Source: Desulfobacteraceae bacterium UBA2230 (GTDB taxonomy: Bacteria > Desulfobacterota > Desulfobacteria > Desulfobacterales > Desulfosarcinaceae). Taken from it: a stretch of 10,809 nucleotides of DNA. Of this stretch, positions 1-6,883 are shown in pieces. Every line of letters starts with the position of its first letter. The stretch's first letter is position 1. Below the pieces are notes generated by a model that worked only from the letters and a program-made list of their open reading frames with translations, did no database searches and was not told where the DNA came from. A program made the position numbers and the translations under genes. Location of the stretch: positions 14,747 through 25,555 of the forward strand of contig DDYQ01000004.1 in NCBI GenBank assembly GCA_002348005.1. The letters run 5' to 3'.

Positions 1-75
1 CCCCGCGCGCAAACCCGGCCGACCGCGGCCGTGTCCATCCCGTCCGCCGCCGGCAGCCGCATTTTCTTTCCCGTT

Positions 76-91
76 TGTGACCCACTTCACA
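76..91. promoter_or_regulatory. CRP/FNR-family (CRP-type) operator, perfect palindrome
   Basis: The sequence reads TGTGA, six bases (CCCACT), then TCACA. This is an exact match to both half-sites and the spacing of the classical CRP (cAMP receptor protein) consensus. Its centre is at 83.5. An AACTAT hexamer at 115-120 lies within about two bases of where a -10 element would fall for a class II CRP-activated promoter (centre at -41.5), which would put transcription start near 127. The operator match is seen directly; activation of the regulator gene at 258 is inference. No CRP gene is in the window. Confidence 0.6.
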
Positions 92-245
92 GATCTTTGC
101 CTGCATTTGGTGAAAACTATTCCTGACGGTGGCATTCGGCCTGCCCCGAAACACACTTCGACCGGATTTCGGGTTGCATCCTGCGAGGCGGAACCCGTAC
201 CGGCGAGGTCCATCCCACCTCCGCGAAACGCGAGGCGGTGGGGCG

Positions 246-252
246 AAGGGAG
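246..252 (+). promoter_or_regulatory. Ribosome binding site fixing the GTG start at 258
   Basis: AAGGGAG lies five bases before a GTG codon at 258. The only upstream alternative in frame, GTG at 129, has no Shine-Dalgarno sequence. The ATG at 354 would remove the conserved N-terminal segment (PPPP...LPRKRL) that precedes the P-loop in MalT-like ATPases. Confidence 0.7.
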
Positions 253-257
253 TTCCC

Positions 258-3200
258 GTGTTCAACCAACCGGTCCCGATCAACGCACCTGCAGAAAAGT
301 TCATTCCGCCGCCGCCGGGCAATGTCTTGCCGCGCAAGCGCCTGTTCGATTCAATGGCGCGCAAGGCGGCCGGCGCCACGGCCGTTTGGGTTTCGGGGCC
401 CGCCGGTGCGGGCAAATCCACCTTGATGGCCAGTTACTTGGCGGAACACGAAATGCCCTGCATCTGGTACCGGGTAGAGGCAGGGGATGCCGACCTGGAG
501 TCGTTTTTCCGCTGCCTCGGACAGGCGGTGGATCGGGTTGCCGATGTTCCCCGCCCGCGCCTGCCGCTCTGGACGCCGGTGGACCCGCCGGGCGCGCCCA
601 CGTTTGCCGCCCGTTTTTTTGAAAAGCTTTGGCAGCGCTTCCAGGGGCCGGTATGGATCGTGTTCGACAACCTTCAGGTAGCTTCGGCCGATCCGCTTCT
701 CATGCAGGCCCTGCGCCAGGCGGTGGAACGGGCCGCTCCGGGGGTGAAAATATGGATGCTCAGCCGCAGCGAGCCCGCGCCGCAGATGGCCCGCGCGGTG
801 GCCAATCGGAGGATGGCCACCATGGGATGGCCGGACTTGTCTTTCACGATCGCCGAGTACGAAGCGGTAGCGGGGATGCTCGCCCCCGGCGTGCCGGCGC
901 TCCGGCTGGCCCGGCAGCTGCACGGCCAAACCGGTGGCTGGATCTGGGCACTGGTGTCCGGCCTGCAGCACACCCCGACGGGTGGCGCACTTGCCGAATC
1001 GCCGCAGGGGCTTTCCCGCGTCTTCAACTATTTCGCCCGTGAGATCCTCTACACGCTGACGCCCCAGTGGCGGAGCTTTCTCCTGCAATCCGCGCTGCTG
1101 GAGGAGGTGAGCGCCGAGAGCGCGGCCCGGATGACCGGGATGAAGGAGGCCGGGAATATGCTCGAAAGCTTTGCCCGGCGCAATTTCTTCATTGAACGGC
1201 ACGCAGGCCCGGTCACCACGTATCGCTACCATTCGCTTTTCCGCGATTTTCTGCGGCTTTATCTTGCCAGGACCGTTGCCCCGGAGGCAATGCGCAATCT
1301 TTACCGCCGCGCCGCGGCGACCCTGTTCGAATCCGGTTCAATGCATGAAGCCGTCCGACTGTATTCACTGGCCCGTGACGGGAACGGCCTGGCCGAAGCG
1401 ATTCTAACCTGCGCCCCTCGCATGATCGCCCGGGGAGAACATCGAACCGTGCAGGAGTGGCTGCGCCTCCTGCCGCGGTCCATGGGCGATCAAAAACCCA
1501 TGTTGATTTTTTACGAAGGGTTGAGCCGCCTTCCGATAACGCCGCCGGAAGCCCGATGCCACTTCACCCGGGCCTTGGCGAAATTTGGGCAGCGCAACGA
1601 CCTCGAGGGGTGCCTGTTGAGCTGGTCGGGCATTGTGGAAACTTTTTATATCGCCCGTGACGGCACGCTCGAACTGGCCGATTGGATCCGGGAAGGCGAA
1701 CGGTTGAGCGGGCTGCTGCCTTCCGATCCCGATTCCCCGATGCGGGTCAGATTCGCCCAGGGCATGCTGATGGCACTGACGCTGGCGGCCCCGGGCGGTG
1801 CCCAAACGGGCGTCTGGCTCCAGCGCTGCAGCCGCCTCCTGCTGCATTGCCCGGACCGCGACCTGAGACTGCGCCTGGCGAACACGATGGCGATCGCAAC
1901 CTGCGTGCGGGGCGAGACCCATGACGCCGCCATCATCCTCGAACACCTCAGGTCCCGGCCGCCCTCGGCCGATTCACCGGTCGCCGACCGCATTGTCTTT
2001 CATCTTGCGGAATGCCTTTATTGCGTGCTGACCGGACGGAATGAAAAGTGCGTATCGGAGGTCGAGGAAGCACTGGCGCTCGGCAGTCAATGGGGGGTGA
2101 ACGTCTTCGATTGTCTGTTGTACGCTTTATCGGCACACGCCGCGTTGGCGTCAGGAAACATGCATTCCGCCCGCGCGAACCTGGAGAAAATCGCGGTCCG
2201 ACTGCCGCGCGCCGCAGCGTTCGACCTCGCCCATTACTACAGCCTCTCCGCATGGGAGGCCTATGCTCTGGGAAATCCGCGCCGGGCCCTGACTTTAAGT
2301 AAAAAGGGCCGCCGCTTCGCCATCGGGAGCGGTTGGCTCCCGGCCACCCTGGCATCCAATGTGCTGCATGCCAGACTGCTCGCCGAGAGCCGCCGCTGGC
2401 AGGCGTCCGAGTCGTTGATCGCGACCGCAGTACAGCAATCGCGTACGCTCGACCTGGTGGTGGCTGAATTCCATGCTTTGCTGGCACTGGCCGAACTGCG
2501 CATGCTGCAAGGCGCTTTCGACGAAATGCGGGAACCCTTGCGCGGGGCCTTCGCGATCAGCCGCGCCAAGGGCGTCATGGCCGCTCCCTGGACGTTGCGC
2601 AACCGATTGAGCGAACTGTGTCAGCGGGCGTTGCAATTCGGAATCGAAGAGGATCAGGTGCGCCGCTTCATCCGCCGCCACCGTCTGCTGCCGCCGCCGG
2701 TGGTCGTGGGCCCCGAGTGGCCCTTCGCCGTGCGCGTGCGCATTCTGGGCCAGCGCAGCGTACTGTGTGATCCAAAGCCGATCGCCTTGGCGGACAAAGC
2801 GCCCCCGAAATTGCTGGAACTGCTCGACCTGCTCGTCTGCAGGGGACCCGGCGGTATCGGCAGGCAGGCGGCCGCCGAGCGCCTGTGGCCCGAGGCGGAC
2901 GGCGATTGCGCGCAGCAGAACATGAGCACCGCACTGCATCGCCTCAAAAAACTGCTCTGCCATGAACAGGCGATCGAAATCCGAAACGGACGCCTGGCGC
3001 TCTCGCCGCAATACTGCTGGATCGATGCCTGGCACTTCGAAAGCCTGCTGGAGCGGGCCGAAGCAGCCCGCGATATGGCAGCAAAAGAAAGCATGCTGAA
3101 AGCGGCCGTCTCTATTTACGACCGGCCGATTGCAGAAGCGAGTGCCGCCAGCGTGCTGTGGTTCCCCTATGCCGAGCGGCTTGAAAAGAAATACCAACGG

Positions 3201-3320
3201 GCCCGATCGGATTTGCAGCGTCTGATGGCGACTGCGCAGTGGCGGAAGATCGGCTGCTCCGCACCGGGTGCGGAACGCAGCTGCCGGTTGGCCGGCGGAG
3301 AAGGGTACCGATGCGCATAA
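258..3320 (+). CDS. MalT-like STAND ATPase transcriptional regulator with C-terminal winged helix and BTAD-like segment
   Basis: The predicted protein has 1020 residues and starts at GTG 258. It is probably a cytoplasmic, ligand-activated transcription regulator of the STAND (signal transduction ATPase with numerous domains) class. The N-terminal IPPPPGN...LPRKRL resembles the entry to the MalT/LuxR-type ATPase. Walker A is GPAGAGKST (residues 47-55) and Walker B is VWIVFD (Asp137), followed by an LSRSEP sensor-like motif near 168-173. The middle, about 330-800, is helical and Ala/Leu-rich, consistent with TPR-type repeats. Instead of the LuxR/GerE helix-turn-helix of MalT, the C-terminus (about 823-915) is an OmpR/SARP-type winged helix (AERLWPEADGD...MSTALHRLKKLL). 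After it comes a short BTAD-like stretch starting WIDAWHFESLL. The BTAD part is shorter than in actinobacterial SARPs. Regulation by the CRP-type palindrome upstream is plausible. It converges on the receiver gene ending at 3352. The target genes and effector are unknown. Confidence 0.88.
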   Translation: MFNQPVPINAPAEKFIPPPPGNVLPRKRLFDSMARKAAGATAVWVSGPAGAGKSTLMASYLAEHEMPCIWYRVEAGDADLESFFRCLGQAVDRVADVPRPRLPLWTPVDPPGAPTFAARFFEKLWQRFQGPVWIVFDNLQVASADPLLMQALRQAVERAAPGVKIWMLSRSEPAPQMARAVANRRMATMGWPDLSFTIAEYEAVAGMLAPGVPALRLARQLHGQTGGWIWALVSGLQHTPTGGALAESPQGLSRVFNYFAREILYTLTPQWRSFLLQSALLEEVSAESAARMTGMKEAGNMLESFARRNFFIERHAGPVTTYRYHSLFRDFLRLYLARTVAPEAMRNLYRRAAATLFESGSMHEAVRLYSLARDGNGLAEAILTCAPRMIARGEHRTVQEWLRLLPRSMGDQKPMLIFYEGLSRLPITPPEARCHFTRALAKFGQRNDLEGCLLSWSGIVETFYIARDGTLELADWIREGERLSGLLPSDPDSPMRVRFAQGMLMALTLAAPGGAQTGVWLQRCSRLLLHCPDRDLRLRLANTMAIATCVRGETHDAAIILEHLRSRPPSADSPVADRIVFHLAECLYCVLTGRNEKCVSEVEEALALGSQWGVNVFDCLLYALSAHAALASGNMHSARANLEKIAVRLPRAAAFDLAHYYSLSAWEAYALGNPRRALTLSKKGRRFAIGSGWLPATLASNVLHARLLAESRRWQASESLIATAVQQSRTLDLVVAEFHALLALAELRMLQGAFDEMREPLRGAFAISRAKGVMAAPWTLRNRLSELCQRALQFGIEEDQVRRFIRRHRLLPPPVVVGPEWPFAVRVRILGQRSVLCDPKPIALADKAPPKLLELLDLLVCRGPGGIGRQAAAERLWPEADGDCAQQNMSTALHRLKKLLCHEQAIEIRNGRLALSPQYCWIDAWHFESLLERAEAARDMAAKESMLKAAVSIYDRPIAEASAASVLWFPYAERLEKKYQRARSDLQRLMATAQWRKIGCSAPGAERSCRLAGGEGYRCA

Positions 3321-3351
3321 CCATTCGCACGGGGCGGTCGTTAGGCTGATG

Positions 3352-3813
3352 CTACACGTAAAAACCCTTGATGCGGGTCATGGCGTCGGATCCGAATTTT
3401 CCGAGGAAGAAAGGCTTCAATTTTTCGAACCACTTTCCGGTGCCGCCCGGGTTTACCTGCTGGGCTTCCAGGGCTTCGGTCACAAATTCTTCGATGTCCG
3501 CCAGTTTGTCCTTTGGCACATAGGCGAAGGCTCCGTTGGAGAGTGAAGCGATGAGATCGTCTGCGGTAAGGGCATGCGCGGTCAGCATGATGGCCGGTAT
3601 TTCCTTGCGGACGGCGATTTCAAGCAGATCGTAGCCCCTCACCCCCATGATGTCCAGAATGGCGACATCAAAATGCCGCGAGTCCATCAACTCACGGGCG
3701 CTCTGAAAATCGGAAGCCCTGGACACGCTGTATGCTTCCAGAACTTCTTCCAGAGATTCCAGGATATCGGGTTCATCATCGACGATCAGGATGCGTTTGG
3801 GTTCCGTCGTCAT
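3352..3813 (-). CDS. Receiver-only response regulator with short C-terminal tail (RR1)
   Basis: This is a 153-residue cytoplasmic phospho-acceptor. The CheY-like fold covers about residues 6-118: acidic pair Asp12-Asp13, phosphorylation site Asp54 (AILDIMGV), Thr78 (MLTAHAL) and Lys101 (YVPKDK). There is no DNA-binding or enzymatic output domain. A tail of about 35 residues contains GKWFEKLKPFF. I chose ATG 3813 over the upstream ATG at 3837 because AAGGAGGT sits four bases before it. The gene diverges from the histidine kinase gene at 4264, so that kinase and its overlapping partner are the likely phosphodonors (inference from context). It is a clear paralogue of the receiver at 6884-7402; both share LDIMGVxGY and the W-F-containing tail. 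Output must be by protein-protein contact or as a phosphorelay intermediate. The receiver call is secure; partner and function are inferred. Confidence 0.93.
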   Translation of the reverse strand: MTTEPKRILIVDDEPDILESLEEVLEAYSVSRASDFQSARELMDSRHFDVAILDIMGVRGYDLLEIAVRKEIPAIMLTAHALTADDLIASLSNGAFAYVPKDKLADIEEFVTEALEAQQVNPGGTGKWFEKLKPFFLGKFGSDAMTRIKGFYV

Positions 3814-3817
3814 GCGC

Positions 3818-3825
3818 ACCTCCTT
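3818..3825 (-). promoter_or_regulatory. Strong Shine-Dalgarno of RR1, decides start
   Basis: On the minus strand AAGGAGGT precedes ATG 3813 by four bases. It is a near-perfect anti-16S match and rules against the ATG at 3837, which lies upstream of it. Confidence 0.8.
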
Positions 3826-3932
3826 GTTAAGCCTCATCGGCAGGTGTGAAAAGATCCTCTTGTCCGAACGTGTCGGGGAGGGGTTTGACCGTGTGTGCCG
3901 GAAGTGGCGTGTTGCCCGCTGAAGATGATTTC

Positions 3933-3961
3933 ATTATTACCATAAAGTTCGCAAGTAGCAA
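3933..3961 (-). promoter_or_regulatory. Candidate sigma-70-type promoter for RR1
   Basis: Reading the minus strand, TTGCTA (3961-3956) is followed by exactly 17 bases and AATAAT (3938-3933). These match 4 of 6 consensus positions at -35 and 5 of 6 at -10. The predicted start near 3926 gives a leader of about 113 bases before ATG 3813. This is a consensus reading only. Confidence 0.4.
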
Positions 3962-4013
3962 GTAAATGCTTTGAGGCTTCAAAAGAAAATAGAAATAACC
4001 GGCAAGCGATAAT

Positions 4014-4033
4014 ATCGGTTGTAATCGACCGAT
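4014..4033. repeat. 20-bp inverted repeat, operator-like, in the divergent region
   Basis: ATCGGT (4014-4019) and ACCGAT (4028-4033) are perfect complements around a centre at 4023.5. Adding the next two inner bases gives 8-base arms with one mismatch around TAAT. It sits between the two divergent genes, where a shared regulator could act. The binding protein is unknown. Confidence 0.4.
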
Positions 4034-4253
4034 CGATTCAGTATTGAAAATAAGAGCGCGGGACTGATCTCAGCCGCGGCAATCGGCGGCTGGAGCGGGC
4101 CGGCCTTACCGCCGGCGGGAATTTCGGAGCGGCCGCCCCTCACCCGATATCCGGGGCCCTTTGACTCGGTTCAGCTTTTTTCAGTCTTGCGTCCATCTGC
4201 CCGGGACCGGCGTTGCGTTCGGCGGCCGCCACCCGCACCCGTTCCGATGCGGC

Positions 4254-4258
4254 AGGAG
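4254..4258 (+). promoter_or_regulatory. Ribosome binding site favouring ATG 4264
   Basis: AGGAG lies five bases before ATG 4264. The in-frame ATG at 4213 has no comparable Shine-Dalgarno sequence and would add 17 low-complexity residues (RSAAATRTRSDAAGAI). Confidence 0.65.
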
Positions 4259-4263
4259 CGATC

Positions 4264-5838
4264 ATGGTCGAGAGCGAAAACCGATCCGCAAACTGCTCCC
4301 CAAAGCCCTTTTGCCCATCAGTGGGTTTGAAGCGCCGCTTTGCGCGCCTCAGGGGCGGCGCCATCCGGAGCGCGCAGCTGAAGAAGTATATCCAGCTTTT
4401 CCAGTTCGGTCAGGTCATCGCATCGGAACTCGATTTCGAGAGGCTGTTCAAAACCATCATCGAACAGAACTGCCGTCTTTTGAACGCCGAGCGCAGTTCC
4501 ATCTTCCTGATCGATGAACGCAACGAGTTCCTGCGGGCCTTTGTCTCGATCGATCTGAAACGGGATGAATTCAAGGTCCGGAAGCACCAGGGCATTGCGG
4601 GACAGGTATTCTGCTCCAAGATTCCCATGCTGATCAACCGGCCGTACGAATGCCCGCTGTTCAACCCGGAGGTGGACCGCAAAACCGGCCTGATCACCCG
4701 CAACATCATATCGGTGCCGCTGATCAGCCGCAGCCGGGACTGCATCGGCACCATGCAGGTGCTCAACAAACGCGACGGTGATTTTACCGGTGAAGATAAA
4801 GAGTTGCTCACCCATATGGCGAATTATTGCACGGGCGCATTGGAAAATTCACTTCTGTACGAAGACGCCAAGGCCAACGCCATCGCCCGGGGAAAGGCGA
4901 TCGACCACTTGTCCCACGAGCTGAAAACGCCGCTGGCGGTGATATCGGCCGCCTTCGATCGGATCAACGCCCGGATCCCGCCCCCTCTTCTTCAGGATCT
5001 GGGCGGCACGATCGCCCGCGGCCAGCGCAACGTGGCACGGCTGCTGGATCTGCAGGAAAAGGTGAACGACATCCTGGCGGGCGGCGGTGCGGAGGTCGCC
5101 ACGCGCTACGGGAACGCTGTTGCGGAGATCGCCGACCTTTTCGAGGAGATGGGCGAAAGCGGCGAAGCGGCCCAACGGTTGTGCAGCGCCGTGCTGGAGC
5201 GCCTGGACGCCATTCACCGCAGCGCGGAGGTTCATTTCCAGAGCATCCGCCTGCATGACTTTCTGAGCGAACTCAGCACCCGCATCAAAGCCTGCATTCC
5301 GGCCCGCCGCATCGATCTGCGCACCGAATTTGAAGCGGGCCTCGTCCTGCGCATGGACAGGGAGATATTGAACAAGACCTGTTCCGGTCTGCTGAAAAAC
5401 GCCATCGAGAACACCCCCGACAATGGCTTGATTCAATTCACCGCCCGCGAAGACGGCGACGGCATCGTCATCGAAGTGCAGGATCACGGCACCGGCATCA
5501 GCGCCGAAAACCAGAGACTCATCTTTCACGGATTTTTTCACACGCAGGCGACCGCACTCTACTCATCCAAAACGCCCTACGCTTTCAATGCCGGCGGCGT
5601 GGGGGCCGGCCTGCTGCGGATTCGTAAATTTTCCGAAAGGTTTGGTTTCCGCATCGATTTCACGAGCACGCGCTGCCGCTATATACCGTCTGATTCGGAT
5701 CTGTGCCCCGGCGACACCTCGGCATGCCGGCACATCGATGACGCCCGGGGGTGTATCGAATCGGGCGGCAGCACCTTCAGGCTGCGTTTCGACCGGACGT
5801 GTCCTCAAGACCGGTCCTTATCTGTCGGAGCGCCATGA
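4264..5838 (+). CDS. GAF-domain sensor histidine kinase with cysteine insertion (HK1)
   Basis: This is a 524-residue soluble histidine kinase with no membrane segment. After a basic, variable N-terminus (1-45) comes a GAF sensor domain at about 50-200 (ASELDFERLFKTIIEQ... to CIGTMQVLNKRDGDF). The H box is HLSHELKTPLAVI with the phospho-accepting His218. The ATPase domain has N box LLKNAIENTP (Asn379), G1 DHGTGI (Asp407) and G2 GGVGAGL (444-450). The H-to-N spacing is 161 residues, against about 104-120 in EnvZ, PhoQ and HK853, so roughly 50 residues are inserted after the second DHp helix. Late in the ATPase domain, four cysteines (471, 481, 488, 497) form C-x9-C-x6-C-x8-C with a His at 490. 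They lie between the strand before ...STRC and the closing GGSTFRLRF strand. The stop overlaps the ATG of HK2 (ATGA at 5835-5838), implying translational coupling. Likely partners are the flanking receivers. The GAF ligand is unknown. Confidence 0.93.
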   Translation: MVESENRSANCSPKPFCPSVGLKRRFARLRGGAIRSAQLKKYIQLFQFGQVIASELDFERLFKTIIEQNCRLLNAERSSIFLIDERNEFLRAFVSIDLKRDEFKVRKHQGIAGQVFCSKIPMLINRPYECPLFNPEVDRKTGLITRNIISVPLISRSRDCIGTMQVLNKRDGDFTGEDKELLTHMANYCTGALENSLLYEDAKANAIARGKAIDHLSHELKTPLAVISAAFDRINARIPPPLLQDLGGTIARGQRNVARLLDLQEKVNDILAGGGAEVATRYGNAVAEIADLFEEMGESGEAAQRLCSAVLERLDAIHRSAEVHFQSIRLHDFLSELSTRIKACIPARRIDLRTEFEAGLVLRMDREILNKTCSGLLKNAIENTPDNGLIQFTAREDGDGIVIEVQDHGTGISAENQRLIFHGFFHTQATALYSSKTPYAFNAGGVGAGLLRIRKFSERFGFRIDFTSTRCRYIPSDSDLCPGDTSACRHIDDARGCIESGGSTFRLRFDRTCPQDRSLSVGAP

Positions 5839-6869
5839 AGTCCGGGCCGCTGGTCATCACCTTGTTCGTGCACGATATCAAGACGCCCCTGGCGGTAATC
5901 GATATCGGCGCCCGCTCGTTGGGCACCATGCCCCAGCGATACGGCCCCCTCGAACCGGGTGATGCGGAGCATCTGACCGTTATCCTCGACTGTCGAAACC
6001 GGGCCACTCTGCTGCTGGACCGTATTCTTCGGTCCACGCAACGCCCGAGGGGGTTGGGCCTGCTCAGAGCGGCATTTCAGAACCTGCGGCGTTTTTCACT
6101 GCCCAGGACGCATGGCGCCGAAACCGATGGGTTGCTGCCGGACATCGCATGGCTGCACGAACTGGACGCGCTCCTGGCCAGGATCGGCGATCGCATACAG
6201 GCGCTGGATCACACGAACGCGGGACCGGAAAAGCAAAAGGTGATCGGCCGCATGCGGCGCAACATCGACCAGGCACGCCACCTTTGCGCCAGGGCGGTCA
6301 ACCTTTTGAACGGCGGCGGCAATACTCCGAATGCGTCGGCATACCGGCTGTCCGAAGTCCTCACGGCGGCGCTGATCGACGTTTTGGACCTCACCGACCC
6401 CGGGGCGTCCGACGCCCTGAATGCCGCCCGGCAGCTCGGGCAGATAAAAGACCTCCTGGCCGCACGCGGAATGCACATGCATGTCGAGGAGTGCTTCTGG
6501 CAGCAGGCTTGTGTTCTCGACTTCAACCGGGTGCGACAGGTGATTGCCAATCTTTTAATCAATGCCTTGAAATTCAGAAAGACGCGCGTCGATGTGCACA
6601 TCGAACAGCAGCCTTCGAAGCTGATCATCTCGGTTTCGGACGACGGGATCGGTTTCCCTCCCGACCTGATCCGCTCGATCCGCAGCGGGAATTACCGAAG
6701 CATGCCGGCAACGCCCGCCGGAGACCTGCCGTTGCCCGGCCACGGCCTGGGACTGGCAGGGACCGGCGCCATGCTCCGGGAGATGGGCGGCAGTTTAGAA
6801 ATAAGCCCGCCGGGCACCCCCAAGTCGATATCGGCTGTACTGAAGTGCTGCCCCCCGCCGCGGAACTGA
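5835..6869 (+). CDS. Sensorless histidine kinase with N-terminal H box (HK2)
   Basis: This is a 344-residue soluble histidine kinase. It begins at ATG 5835 inside the stop of HK1, with GGAG at 5827-5830 as ribosome binding site. The H box LFVHDIKTPLAVI puts the phospho-accepting His at residue 13, so no input domain is possible upstream. The ATPase domain has N box IANLLINALKF (Asn243), G1 DDGIGF (Asp269-Asp270) and G2 GHGLGLAG (302-309). H-to-N spacing is 230 residues, about twice the usual, and the extra segment is predominantly helical-looking. KTPLAVI is shared with HK1, and both have a GGG-containing turn after a helix (ILAGGG, LLNGGG), suggesting common descent. With no sensor, it may depend on HK1, by heterodimer or shared receiver, or on an unidentified partner. 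It converges on RR2, whose stop is 14 bases away. The kinase call is strong; how it is controlled is unknown. Confidence 0.88.
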   Translation: MKSGPLVITLFVHDIKTPLAVIDIGARSLGTMPQRYGPLEPGDAEHLTVILDCRNRATLLLDRILRSTQRPRGLGLLRAAFQNLRRFSLPRTHGAETDGLLPDIAWLHELDALLARIGDRIQALDHTNAGPEKQKVIGRMRRNIDQARHLCARAVNLLNGGGNTPNASAYRLSEVLTAALIDVLDLTDPGASDALNAARQLGQIKDLLAARGMHMHVEECFWQQACVLDFNRVRQVIANLLINALKFRKTRVDVHIEQQPSKLIISVSDDGIGFPPDLIRSIRSGNYRSMPATPAGDLPLPGHGLGLAGTGAMLREMGGSLEISPPGTPKSISAVLKCCPPPRN

Positions 6870-6883
6870 ATGAGCCCTGAAAG

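Larger units (their letters stand above)
3814..4263. other. 450-base divergent intergenic region between RR1 and histidine kinase 1
   Basis: There is no coding gene here. The part from about 3925 to 4060 is markedly richer in A and T than its surroundings and carries a minus-strand promoter candidate and a 20-bp inverted repeat, both listed separately. The part from 4070 to 4260 is GC-rich. It has weak hairpins, for example GCCCC/GGGGC at 4135-4139 and 4153-4157, with no T-tract. It would form a long 5' leader for the kinase operon if transcription starts in the AT-rich part. Confidence 0.6.

Noticed and set aside
129..257. Upstream GTG 129 as start of the STAND regulator
   Set aside because: It lacks a Shine-Dalgarno sequence, adds an Arg/Pro-rich stretch of 43 residues, and would begin at about the predicted CRP-dependent transcription start. 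GTG 258 has AAGGGAG at ideal spacing.
351..1232. A 293-codon minus-strand frame opposite the regulator ATPase
   Set aside because: It mirrors the P-loop coding sequence and shows no family features.
2295..3197. A 300-codon minus-strand frame opposite the STAND regulator
   Set aside because: Low-complexity His/Gln/Arg-rich composition, no motif, and antisense to the conserved winged-helix region.
4135..4157. GCCCC/GGGGC hairpin as a terminator or attenuator
   Set aside because: The stem is only five base pairs, the loop is 13 bases and no T-tract follows.
5835..6869. An HPt phosphotransfer domain inside the HK2 insertion
   Set aside because: The insertion is helical but has no HxxKG-type motif around its histidines.
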